From assembly GCA_963923455.1 (NCBI GenBank), contig CAWULT010000149.1:1-9917 (forward strand): a stretch of DNA of 9,917 nt, in the 5' to 3' direction. Of the stretch, positions 1-5,928 are shown one piece after another. This DNA is from CAWULT01 sp963923455 (GTDB lineage: Bacteria; Acidobacteriota; Vicinamibacteria; Vicinamibacterales; UBA2999). Within the stretch, counting starts at the first letter, position 1; the number at the start of each line of letters is the position of its first letter. The notes beneath the pieces were generated by a model that searched no databases, was not told the DNA's origin, and was given only the letters and a program-made list of their open reading frames with translations. The position numbers and the translations under genes were made by a program.

Positions 1-1
1 G

Positions 2-148
2 TGCCCGACGTTCCGGCGGCTGCTGCGGGCGGCGGCGGCTGGGGCGCTCGCGCAGTCGGCTCAGGCCGCCGCCGTCGGGCCGCCCGGCCGGGCGTCGCGG
101 CCCGTCCGCGGCGCGCCGCTGGCCCGGCGGGCTGGTCGAACCCGCTGA
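2..148 (+). CDS. 3' end of an unidentified gene (partial)
   Basis: The second reading frame is open from the window edge to a TGA at 146-148, about 48 residues. Its third codon positions are almost all G or C, which fits coding use in this genome better than the two other + frames. The visible tail is rich in Ala, Arg and Pro (it includes FRRLLRAAAAGALAQSA) and has no motif I recognise. It ends just before the SRP RNA promoter. In many bacteria tadA (tRNA adenosine deaminase) lies upstream of ffs-dnaX, and a basic tail after its core would be compatible, but nothing here proves it. Low confidence: GC-rich DNA gives chance open frames, and frame 1 is also open to 189. Confidence 0.3.
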   Translation, partial: CPTFRRLLRAAAAGALAQSAQAAAVGPPGRASRPVRGAPLARRAGRTR

Positions 149-163
149 GTGGAGCATGGCCCA

Positions 164-192
164 TTGCCTGCGGTGTGCCGGCGCAGTAGACT
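164..192 (+). promoter_or_regulatory. Sigma70-type promoter for the SRP RNA (and probably dnaX operon)
   Basis: TTGCCT at 164-169 and TAGACT at 187-192 are separated by exactly 17 nt. This matches TTGACA/TATAAT at 4 and 4 of 6 positions, including the most conserved ones. Transcription would start near 198-200, directly at the hairpin that precedes the SRP RNA. No better promoter is visible between it and dnaX. Confidence 0.6.
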
Positions 193-199
193 GACTTGT

Positions 200-222
200 T
201 GCCGGGTGCGTCGAACCCGGCA
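200..222 (+). other. Perfect hairpin at the 5' end of the ffs transcript
   Basis: TGCCGGGT (200-207) pairs perfectly with ACCCGGCA (215-222) around the 7-nt loop GCGTCGA. No T-run follows, so it is not a standard intrinsic terminator. It starts at the predicted transcription start and ends two bases before the SRP RNA body, so it would form a 5' leader structure on the precursor or an extra 5' helix of the RNA. Confidence 0.5.
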
Positions 223-224
223 GT

Positions 225-353
225 GGGTGCGCCGCACCGCGGCCCGGCCCCTGGGCAACTCCAGTCTGCGAACCGCGTCAGGGCCGGAAGGCAGCAGCGC
301 TAAGCAGATCCTGGCGTGTGTGCAGGTGTGCCGGGCTGCGGTGGGGCGCACCC
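225..353 (+). ncRNA. ffs: Signal recognition particle RNA, small bacterial (4.5S) type
   Basis: This RNA binds Ffh to form the particle that targets nascent membrane proteins to FtsY and the translocon. The apical core is clear: CCGGAAGG with the GGAA tetraloop at 286-289, followed by GCAGC and, further on, AAGCAGATCCTGGCG, matching domain IV of E. coli 4.5S RNA. The 3' part GTGTGC...GTGCCGGG also matches. The ends form a long helix: 225-248 pairs with 330-353 at 23 of 24 positions (one G-U, one G-G mismatch at 234/344), which fixes the boundaries. The length of about 129 nt is close to the 114 nt of E. coli. There is no Alu domain. It lies 31 nt upstream of dnaX and behind its own promoter. 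Mature ends are inferred from pairing and could be off by a few bases. Confidence 0.9.
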
Positions 354-383
354 CGCATCGGCACCGTCACCCAGTCCACCCCG

Positions 384-2168
384 ATGTCCTATCAGGTCCT
401 CGCCCGCAAATGGCGTCCCCAGCGGTTCGACGACGTCGTCGGGCAGCAGGCGGTCACGCGGACGCTGCGCAACGCCATCGCCAGCGGGCGCATCGCGCAC
501 TCGTTCGTCTTCGCCGGGTCGCGCGGCTGCGGCAAGACGACCACCGCGCGCATCCTGGCCCGGGCGCTCAACTGCGAGAAGGGGCCGACGCCCGACCCGT
601 GCGGCGAGTGCGACGCCTGCGTCGAGACGGCGCAGGGGCGGGACATCGACGTGCTGGAAATCGACGCGGCCAGCCACACCGGCATCGACAACATCCGCGA
701 GGTGGTGATCGCGGGCCTGTCGATCGCGCCGGTGCGCAACCGCTACAAGGTGTTCATCATCGACGAGGTGCACCAGCTCTCCACCGCGTCGTTCAACGCG
801 CTGCTGAAGTCCATCGAGGAGCCGCCGGCTCACGTCGTCTTCATGATGGCCACGACCGAGCTGCACAAGATCCCGGACACCATCCTGTCGCGCTCGCAGG
901 TGTTCGAGTTCAAGAACATCCCGACCAAGGCCATCACCGACCAGCTCCGCAAGATTGCCGACGCCGAAGGCATCACGGTGCCCGCGTCGGCACTGGCGCT
1001 GGTGGCGCGCTCGGCCGAGGGCAGCATGCGCGACGCCCAGAGCGCGCTCGACCAGGTGCTGTCGTTCGCGGGCAGCACGATCACCGTGGACGACGTGCAG
1101 ACGGTGCTCGGCCTGGTGGGGCGCGACCTGCTGTTCGACCTGATCGAGGGCGTGCTCGACGAGGACGGCGCGCGCGTGTTCGCGCTGGCCGACCGCGCCG
1201 TCGAATCGGGGCAGGACCTGAAGCTCGTGTGCCGCGAACTGACCCGCGTCGTCCGCGACGTGATGGTGCTGTCGGTGGACCCGTCGCGGGCGGGCGACGG
1301 CGAGCTGGCCGAAGGCGAGCTCGAACGCCTGAAGGCCCTGTCGGGGCGGTGTTCGCGCGAAGACCTGATGCGCGCGTTCGACCTGCTAGCGAAGGCCGAG
1401 TTCGACATCCGCAACGCGTCCAACCCGCGGCATCACTTCGAGATGGCGATGCTGAAGTGGATGCACGTGCGGAAGATGGTGCCGCTGGTCGACCTGCTGG
1501 AGCAGCTGGGCGGCGGTGGTGGGACGCGCCTGTCGGCGCCGGCCGCGCGCCCCGCGGTCGCCGCGCCGCGCGCGCCCGAGCGCGCCACGCGTCCCGTCGT
1601 GAGCGCGCCGGCCCGGCCCGCGACGACGCCCGCGGCCAGCCCCGGGCGCCCCGCGACACCAGTGCGCCCGGTTCAGCCGGCAACGCCTGCTGCGTCGTCC
1701 GCTCCCGGCACGCCCGCGGCCTCATCCGCGGGGGCCGCGCCCGGTGCGCCTGCCGCGGCGGCGTCGGGGGGCCGCGTGCCGGACGCCGCGCTCAAGGACG
1801 CGCTGCTCGGTGAGATCCGCGCCGGCAAGTCGTTCTTCTACAACACCGTCGTGGCGCAGGCGCAGTCGATTGAGGTGGCCGACGGCAAGGTGACGTTCAG
1901 CTTCCTGGCCACCCACAAGGCGCTACGCGACCAGTTCGAGACCACGCGTCCGTGGCTCGAGGCCGCCGCCGAGCGCCTGGCCGGGCGCAAGGTGCCCGTC
2001 CTGGCGGTGCAGTCGGCGGCCACCGCCGCGGCTGCCCCCGCGGCCGCGGCAGAGGTTCCAGCGCCTGGCGACAAGCGTGACCTGAAGGCCGAGGCGATGG
2101 CGCAGCCCGCCGTCCAGGCCGTGCTCGACGTGTTCCCCGGCGAGATCCGGAACGTCGAGGAGCTGTGA
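384..2168 (+). CDS. dnaX: DNA polymerase III subunit tau (clamp-loader ATPase)
   Basis: The 594-residue product begins MSYQVLARKWRPQRFDDVVGQ, the standard DnaX N-terminus. This fixes the start at 384 although the frame is open further upstream. It is the motor subunit of the clamp loader that loads the beta clamp and links polymerases at the fork. Visible motifs are Walker A GSRGCGKT (45-52), zinc-binding cysteines C64, C73, C76 and C79, Walker B VFIIDEVHQLS (123-133), and the sensor/arginine-finger segment TILSRSQ, where the usual SRCQ cysteine is Ser. The AAA+ and clamp-loader domains reach about residue 370. A Gly/Pro/Ala-rich linker (about 376-469) follows, then a tau-type C-terminal domain ending PAVQAVLDVFPGEI. 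No Shine-Dalgarno sequence is visible, which is odd. No A-rich slippery site for a gamma product was found. First protein gene of the dnaX-ybaB-recR operon. Confidence 0.96.
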   Translation: MSYQVLARKWRPQRFDDVVGQQAVTRTLRNAIASGRIAHSFVFAGSRGCGKTTTARILARALNCEKGPTPDPCGECDACVETAQGRDIDVLEIDAASHTGIDNIREVVIAGLSIAPVRNRYKVFIIDEVHQLSTASFNALLKSIEEPPAHVVFMMATTELHKIPDTILSRSQVFEFKNIPTKAITDQLRKIADAEGITVPASALALVARSAEGSMRDAQSALDQVLSFAGSTITVDDVQTVLGLVGRDLLFDLIEGVLDEDGARVFALADRAVESGQDLKLVCRELTRVVRDVMVLSVDPSRAGDGELAEGELERLKALSGRCSREDLMRAFDLLAKAEFDIRNASNPRHHFEMAMLKWMHVRKMVPLVDLLEQLGGGGGTRLSAPAARPAVAAPRAPERATRPVVSAPARPATTPAASPGRPATPVRPVQPATPAASSAPGTPAASSAGAAPGAPAAAASGGRVPDAALKDALLGEIRAGKSFFYNTVVAQAQSIEVADGKVTFSFLATHKALRDQFETTRPWLEAAAERLAGRKVPVLAVQSAATAAAAPAAAAEVPAPGDKRDLKAEAMAQPAVQAVLDVFPGEIRNVEEL

Positions 2169-2184
2169 CCCGAGGGAGCCGTCG

Positions 2185-2484
2185 ATGAACGTGCAGGCGA
2201 TGATGCAGCAGGCCATGCAGATGCAGGAGCGCCTGCAGAAGCAGATGGCCGAGATGCGGGTCGAGGGGCAGGCCGGCGGCGGCATGGTGAAGGTGGTGGT
2301 CAACGGCTCGAAGCAGGTGATCGCCGTCCGCCTCGAGCCCGACGCCGTCTCGAAGGACGACGTCGAGATGCTGCAGGACCTGATCGTGGCCGCCGCCAAC
2401 GACGCCAGCCGCAAGGTCGACGAGCAGCTCAAGCAGTCGATGTCGGGCATGATGGGCGGCCTGAAGATTCCCGGTCTGTTCTGA
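2185..2484 (+). CDS. ybaB: YbaB/EbfC family nucleoid-associated protein
   Basis: This 99-residue protein is the family's usual length. Members form dimers that bind DNA and are thought to shape the nucleoid. The N-terminal half is a Met/Gln-rich amphipathic helix (AMMQQAMQMQERLQKQMAEM). The typical core follows: VEGQAGGGMVKVVVNGSKQV, then the helix DDVEMLQDLIVAAANDASRK, and a Met/Gly-rich tail ending in KIPGLF. The start is supported by a good ribosome-binding site, GAGGGAG at 2172-2178, placed 6 nt before the ATG. It lies 16 nt after dnaX and 22 nt before recR, the order seen in very many bacteria, so co-transcription is expected. The family assignment is clear; the exact cellular role is poorly known even in model species. 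Confidence 0.95.
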   Translation: MNVQAMMQQAMQMQERLQKQMAEMRVEGQAGGGMVKVVVNGSKQVIAVRLEPDAVSKDDVEMLQDLIVAAANDASRKVDEQLKQSMSGMMGGLKIPGLF

Positions 2485-2506
2485 GCCGCGTTCCTCCGCC
2501 TCTTCC

Positions 2507-3100
2507 ATGCTTCCCGAACCCCTGACCCGGCTCGTCGAGCGGCTGCAGAAGCTGCCCGGCATCGGTGCCAAGAGCGCCCAGCGGCTGGCCTTCCACATCC
2601 TGCGCACGCCGCGCGAGGACGCGGACCGCCTGTGCGAGGCCATCCGCGACGTCAAGGAACTGGTGACCTACTGCTCGGTGTGCAACAACATCACCGACAC
2701 CGACCCGTGCCCGCTCTGCAGCGGCCCCGGGCGCGACCAGCGCGTGATCTGCGTGGTGGAGGAGCCCCAGAACGTCGCCGTCGTCGAGAAGACGCGCGAG
2801 TTCAAGGGCACCTACCACGTGTTGATGGGGACCCTGTCGCCGCTGCACGGCGTGGGCCCGGACGACCTGAAGATCAAGGGCCTGCTGGCGCGTGTGGGTG
2901 CGGGCGCGGTGGAGGAGGTCATCCTGGCCACCAATCCCACGGTGGAAGGGGAGGCCACCGCGCTCTACTTGGCGCGCCTGCTCAAGCCGCTCGGCGTCCG
3001 CGTGAGCCGGATCGCGATGGGCATTCCCGTGGGCTCGGACCTCGAGTACGCGGACGAGGTGACGATGACGCGGGCCATGGAGAACCGCCGGGACATCTGA
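2507..3100 (+). CDS. recR: Recombination mediator protein RecR
   Basis: With RecO (and RecF), RecR loads RecA onto SSB-coated single-stranded DNA during gap repair. The 197 residues match the usual length of about 200. The N-terminal helix-hairpin-helix contains KLPGIGAKSAQRLAFH (15-30). The zinc finger uses C56, C59, C68 and C71. The Toprim domain starts at VICVVEEP (80-87) with its conserved acidic residues, followed by YHVLMGTLSPLHGVGPDDL. The C-terminal Walker-like region includes TNPTVEGEATALYL and ends GSDLEYADEVTMTRAMENR, the family's typical end. All key residues are present. The start follows the conserved MLPEPLTRLVERL. No Shine-Dalgarno sequence is seen; the 22-nt gap from ybaB is pyrimidine-rich, so translation may depend on coupling. 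Confidence 0.96.
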   Translation: MLPEPLTRLVERLQKLPGIGAKSAQRLAFHILRTPREDADRLCEAIRDVKELVTYCSVCNNITDTDPCPLCSGPGRDQRVICVVEEPQNVAVVEKTREFKGTYHVLMGTLSPLHGVGPDDLKIKGLLARVGAGAVEEVILATNPTVEGEATALYLARLLKPLGVRVSRIAMGIPVGSDLEYADEVTMTRAMENRRDI

Positions 3101-3104
3101 GCGC

Positions 3105-3728
3105 ATGCTGCCCGCCACCTACCAGCTGCCGGCCGCGATCGTCCTCGTCCTGAGCGGGGTGGTGGCGTGCTTCTTCGGCTATCGCCTGTTCCGGATCGTC
3201 CTGGCCCTGTTCGGCTTCTTCCTCGGCGCCTTCGCCGCCAGCTCCGTCATGGGGCCGAGCAGTACCACGCCGATGTTGATTGCGGCCGCCGTCGGCGGCC
3301 TCGTCGGCGCCGGGCTGCTCATCGCGGCCTACTTCGTCGGCGTGGCCCTGGTGGGCGCCGGGTTGGGCGCCGTGGCCGCGAGCCTGGCGTTCTCCCTGTC
3401 GGGCAAGGAGCCGACCGTGCTGGCCGTGGTGCTGTGCGCCATCGCCGGCGCCGTCGGGTCCACGTACCTGGAGCGCTACTTCCTGATCGTCGGCACCGCC
3501 TTCGGTGGGGCCTGGACGGTCATCGTCGGAACCATGGCGGCCATCGGCAACCGCGCGGCGATGGCTGCCACCGCCAGTGGACAGGTCTGGGTGATGTATC
3601 CGCTGGATCCGGCCCCGGATCAGAAGTGGGTGCCCGTGGCCTGGGTCGTGCTATCTCTCGTAGGAGCCGGCGTCCAGCTGGGATGGACGGGCGGCGAGAA
3701 GGGCCGAGTCGGTCGGCGCAAGAAGTAA
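3105..3728 (+). CDS. Multi-pass membrane protein, DUF4203/TMEM198-like
   Basis: This 207-residue protein is almost entirely hydrophobic, with about six or seven membrane segments. These include AAIVLVLSGVVACFFGYRLF, LIAAAVGGLVGAGLLIAAYF, LAVVLCAIAGAVGS and a last one near VAWVVLSLVGAGVQLGW. Small-residue patterns (GFFLGAF, GGLVGAGLL, VGAGLGAV) match the TM7S3/TMEM198-like (DUF4203) family, whose bacterial function is unknown. A more polar loop, VMYPLDPAPDQKW, precedes the last helix, and the tail is basic (GRVGRRKK), so the C-terminus is probably cytoplasmic. The ATG begins only 4 nt after the recR stop, which argues for translational coupling to the recombination operon. Whether this neighbour has a functional link to RecR is open. 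The family call rests on pattern recognition only. Confidence 0.8.
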   Translation: MLPATYQLPAAIVLVLSGVVACFFGYRLFRIVLALFGFFLGAFAASSVMGPSSTTPMLIAAAVGGLVGAGLLIAAYFVGVALVGAGLGAVAASLAFSLSGKEPTVLAVVLCAIAGAVGSTYLERYFLIVGTAFGGAWTVIVGTMAAIGNRAAMAATASGQVWVMYPLDPAPDQKWVPVAWVVLSLVGAGVQLGWTGGEKGRVGRRKK

Positions 3729-3753
3729 CCTGAAGCGTGAGAAAATCGGAACC

Positions 3754-4176
3754 ATGAAGAAGATGACATTCGTGCTGTGTGCCGGCGCGCTGTTCGCGGT
3801 CACCGCGATCGTGGGCGCTCAGGCGACCAAGTCGACCAACGACGCGGTGTTCTCTGAGGAGCAGGCCAAGCGCGGCGATGCGCTCTACAAGGAGCAGTGC
3901 GCCGCCTGCCATGGCGACAACCTGGAAGGCACCGGCCCGATGCCGGCGCTGGCCGGCAAGGACTTCCTGGCCAACTGGCAGGGCAAGACCGTCGGCGACC
4001 TGTTCGAGAAGACGCAGACGTCGATGCCCGCCACGGCCCCCGGGAGCCTGTCGCCCGAGCAGGCGGCCGACATCGTGGCTTACATGCTGAGCGTCGGCAA
4101 ATCGCCCGCCGGCAGCGCCGCCCTCGAGGGCAAGATGGAAGTGCTCTCTCAGATCAAGCTCGAGGCTCCCAAGTAA
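3754..4176 (+). CDS. Secreted monohaem cytochrome c
   Basis: This 140-residue protein has a Sec signal peptide (MKKMTFVLCAGALFAVTAIV, likely cleaved after the GAQA region). One class-I cytochrome c domain follows. Haem attaches through CAACH at 49-53, and the likely distal ligand is M91 in TSMPATAPG. The C-terminal helix LSPEQAADIVAYMLSVGK is typical of small periplasmic cytochromes of the PF13442 kind, often found with PQQ-dependent dehydrogenases or as electron shuttles. No dehydrogenase is adjacent here, so the partner is unknown. The ATG is 25 nt after the membrane-protein gene. The spacer contains no clear Shine-Dalgarno sequence, only an A-rich stretch (GAGAAAATCGGAA). It could be the last gene of the operon or be driven from a promoter inside the previous gene. 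Confidence 0.92.
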   Translation: MKKMTFVLCAGALFAVTAIVGAQATKSTNDAVFSEEQAKRGDALYKEQCAACHGDNLEGTGPMPALAGKDFLANWQGKTVGDLFEKTQTSMPATAPGSLSPEQAADIVAYMLSVGKSPAGSAALEGKMEVLSQIKLEAPK

Positions 4177-4186
4177 GCCTCGAATC

Positions 4187-4195
4187 TGCTAGGAT
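4187..4195 (+). promoter_or_regulatory. Possible extended -10 promoter for tRNA-Asn
   Basis: TGCTAGGAT (4187-4195) is a TGn extended -10 with TAGGAT as the hexamer. No good -35 lies at the expected place. It is the best candidate between the cytochrome stop codon and the tRNA and would give a leader of about 50 nt. Weak evidence. Confidence 0.3.
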
Positions 4196-4208
4196 CTTCA
4201 GGTTGCCT

Positions 4209-4235
4209 GGCCGCCGGCGGACCCCGCCAGCGGCC
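4209..4235 (+). terminator. Strong GC hairpin between cytochrome c and tRNA-Asn
   Basis: GGCCGCCGGCGG (4209-4220) pairs with CCGCCAGCGGCC (4224-4235) at 11 of 12 positions around the 3-nt loop ACC. It begins 32 nt after the cytochrome stop codon. No T-run follows, so it may be a terminator of the non-canonical kind or an mRNA 3'-end-protecting structure. If the tRNA promoter is upstream of it, it would also sit in the tRNA leader. Confidence 0.45.
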
Positions 4236-4252
4236 GCAACCGCACGCCTCGT

Positions 4253-4327
4253 TCCTCGGTAGCTCAACGGCAGAGCATCCGGCTGTTAACCGGAGGGTTG
4301 CTGGTTCGAATCCAGCCCGAGGAGCCA
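4253..4327 (+). tRNA. tRNA-Asn (anticodon GTT), CCA encoded
   Basis: A full cloverleaf can be drawn. The acceptor stem TCCTCGG (4253-4259) pairs with CCGAGGA (4317-4323), with discriminator G4324 and genomic CCA at 4325-4327. The D arm is GCTC...GAGC. The anticodon stem TCCGG/CCGGA encloses loop CTGTTAA with anticodon GTT at 4285-4287. The T arm is GCTGG-TTCGAAT-CCAGC. It reads asparagine codons AAC and AAU. All canonical positions (U33, TTCGAAT loop) are in place, so it should be functional. Confidence 0.97.
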
Positions 4328-4357
4328 AATCCACTCGGTTCCCTCCGGATTTGGCTC
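4322..4357 (+). terminator. Perfect 11-bp inverted repeat overlapping the tRNA-Asn 3' end
   Basis: GAGCCAAATCC (4322-4332) is exactly complementary to GGATTTGGCTC (4347-4357), with a 14-nt loop. The left arm includes the last acceptor bases and the CCA of tRNA-Asn. A terminator for the tRNA is the simplest reading, although the following bases (ATATTCTCC) are only mildly T-rich. The arm could also pair transiently with the tRNA 3' end and affect processing. Confidence 0.5.
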
Positions 4358-4854
4358 ATATTCTCCTGGTCCTCACTCCGCTCGGACGGCGCCTTCGGCG
4401 CGGTGTCGGTCGTCGTGTAGCGGCTTCCGCTTCACCTCGATGATCTGCGCCCAGGAGGGTGAGCCCGGTCCGGGACAGTTGCTGCCACCGCGGTGCGCAC
4501 GACGGCCCTGGCGTGCTTCCGGTGGTCGAGGACGGTGTCGAACGAGAACTGGGCGTTCTCGTTCTGCGCGACGGCGCGGCTGCGCGTCGCATCTCGTTGA
4601 CCACCGAAGATCCGGTCCGCGTGCATGACCGGAAACGGCCGGTGCCGCGGGTTCACGCGCTCACGACTGCCAGGATTCGGAGAGTGCGGAGTCTCCGTCG
4701 GGGCGTTGCGAACAGTGGTCGAGCGTCGCTAATGGCCAAGCGAGCTCGATTCTGCTACTTTTGCCGTCGCGTAGATGCGTTTCTGGTTTCAGGGTCGGCC
4801 TTACCGAAACACGGCGTCGCACGGCTGCGCGACGGACAGGCAGAATGGAGACGG
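4358..4854. other. About 500 nt with no recognisable gene
   Basis: No reading frame here resembles a known protein. The + frame of the amidohydrolase stays open back to 4459, but the extra residues are Arg-rich and carry no family signal. On the - strand a frame is open from about 4728 to a stop at 4432, giving a polar peptide containing QNENAQFSFDTVLDHRKHAR. It has no ribosome-binding site that I can see and no known domain, so I do not call it a gene. A small GCGCC-TTC-GGCGC hairpin lies at 4390-4402. The stretch may be decayed coding DNA or tRNA-flanking spacer. Confidence 0.5.
4733..4761 (+). promoter_or_regulatory. Possible promoter for the amidohydrolase gene
   Basis: TGGCCA (4733-4738) and TACTTT (4756-4761) are 17 nt apart, with a TGC extended -10 element before the second hexamer. 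The region around it is locally more T-rich than its surroundings. Matches to consensus are partial. It would give an untranslated leader of about 90 nt. Confidence 0.3.
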
Positions 4855-4857
4855 ATG

Positions 4858-5928
4858 ATGGGTGGCATTTCGAGACGCTCCGTGGTCGCAATCCCGGCAC
4901 TGGCGCTGCTGGCGCGCTTCGTCCGGCCGCTCGAGGCGAAAGCCGCGGCTCAATCCGCTGGACGCGTCCCTGTCGCGGGCGCTGTCAGTGGCGGTGGCGC
5001 TAGTCTGGAATCCCTCGAAATCGTGGACGCGCAGATTCACGAGCCGACGTTGGGCCGACGGATCGATGACAGCATCAAGGACGACATCAGCCTGTGGCAG
5101 GTTGAACTGGCCCGCGAAGCGATGGATGCGAGCGGCGTCGACATCGCGCTGTCGGTCACGAACGAGAAGTTCATCGATCTTGCGCACAAGCGTTACCCAG
5201 GGCGTTTCCCTGGCGTGAACACCTTCAACCTCGCGCACCCCGATATCGCGTCCGAAGTCCGCCGCATCCGCGCCCATCCGGCCATGGTTGCCGGCCGCGC
5301 CCTGGTGAGCAACGCCGCGACCGCGACGATTCGCCCCGACTTCGAGAAGGGCGCCTTCGACCCGCTCTATGCTGCCGCGGAGGCAGCCGGGCTGCCCATG
5401 TTCAACTCGACCCACGGCGCCGGCGCTCGAATGGCGGCTGTGGCCGAAAAATTTCCGAAACTCACCCTGATCATCGACCACCTCGGCGTCGCGCAAAGTC
5501 CTGTCTCGCCGCCCGAGGCGATGAGCTGGGGGCCCTTCGAGGATCTGCTGAAGCTGGCGAAATACCCCAACGTCTATGTGAAGCTGTGCGGTGCACCGCT
5601 GCTGTCGCAGCAGAACTATCCGTATGCGGATGTGTGGCCGAATCTGAACCGTCTGTTCGCCGCGTTCGGGTTCGAACGGGTCATGTGGGCGAGCGACTAC
5701 ACGCGGCTGCGCACCGCCAACTTGCCCAAAGGCGAACGGCCGCGGCGCCGCGGCATCAGCTACAGCCAGAACCTCAACTATCTGCTGTATTCCGATCGTC
5801 TGACGTTCGAACAGAAGAAGCTGGTGCTGGGGGGCAATGCGCGCCGGCTGTTCAAACTGCCTCCGATCGCTCAGGATTGGGGACCGCCGCCGATGAACTG
5901 GGCACAGGACAACGGGAGATTGCCGTAG
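4858..5928 (+). CDS. Tat-exported amidohydrolase-2 family (TIM-barrel) hydrolase
   Basis: The 356-residue product matches Amidohydro_2 (PF04909) proteins, metal-dependent TIM-barrel hydrolases, decarboxylases or lactonases acting on small organic compounds. The start was chosen because GGAG (4847-4850) is 7 nt before ATG 4858; ATG 4855 is an alternative. A Tat signal (ISRRSVVAIPALALLARF) opens the protein. The barrel begins at IVDAQIHEP with D57 and H61; the first His of the usual HxH is Gln, as in the common DAQ-x-H subgroup. Other likely active-site residues are H186 (STHGAG), H208 (LIIDHLGV) and D280 (WASDYTR), with YPNVYVKLCGA between the last two. The C-terminus has the usual Asn/Gly segment LVLGGNARRLFKL. 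Substrate unknown. The stop codon abuts that of the convergent esterase gene. Export by Tat suggests folding with metal before secretion. Confidence 0.88.
   Translation: MGGISRRSVVAIPALALLARFVRPLEAKAAAQSAGRVPVAGAVSGGGASLESLEIVDAQIHEPTLGRRIDDSIKDDISLWQVELAREAMDASGVDIALSVTNEKFIDLAHKRYPGRFPGVNTFNLAHPDIASEVRRIRAHPAMVAGRALVSNAATATIRPDFEKGAFDPLYAAAEAAGLPMFNSTHGAGARMAAVAEKFPKLTLIIDHLGVAQSPVSPPEAMSWGPFEDLLKLAKYPNVYVKLCGAPLLSQQNYPYADVWPNLNRLFAAFGFERVMWASDYTRLRTANLPKGERPRRRGISYSQNLNYLLYSDRLTFEQKKLVLGGNARRLFKLPPIAQDWGPPPMNWAQDNGRLP

Noticed and set aside
134..226. Short direct repeat around TCGAACCCG (near 135 and 211)
   Set aside because: Only about nine bases match exactly in GC-rich DNA; the second copy is explained by the hairpin at 200-222.
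1500..1790. Programmed frameshift in dnaX giving a gamma product
   Set aside because: The linker region has no A-rich slippery heptamer or homopolymer run of the kind used in E. coli or Thermus.
149..1813. 554-codon open frame on the + strand overlapping ffs and dnaX
   Set aside because: It is the shifted frame of dnaX, Arg-rich and without any domain; dnaX itself has every expected motif.
4149..4334. - strand frame reading LAPRAGFEPATLRLTA
   Set aside because: This is the familiar false protein produced by translating a tRNA gene in reverse; the locus is tRNA-Asn.
4459..4857. Upstream extension of the amidohydrolase to a start at 4459
   Set aside because: The added residues show no signal or domain and would bury the Tat signal; GGAG before 4855/4858 marks the real start.
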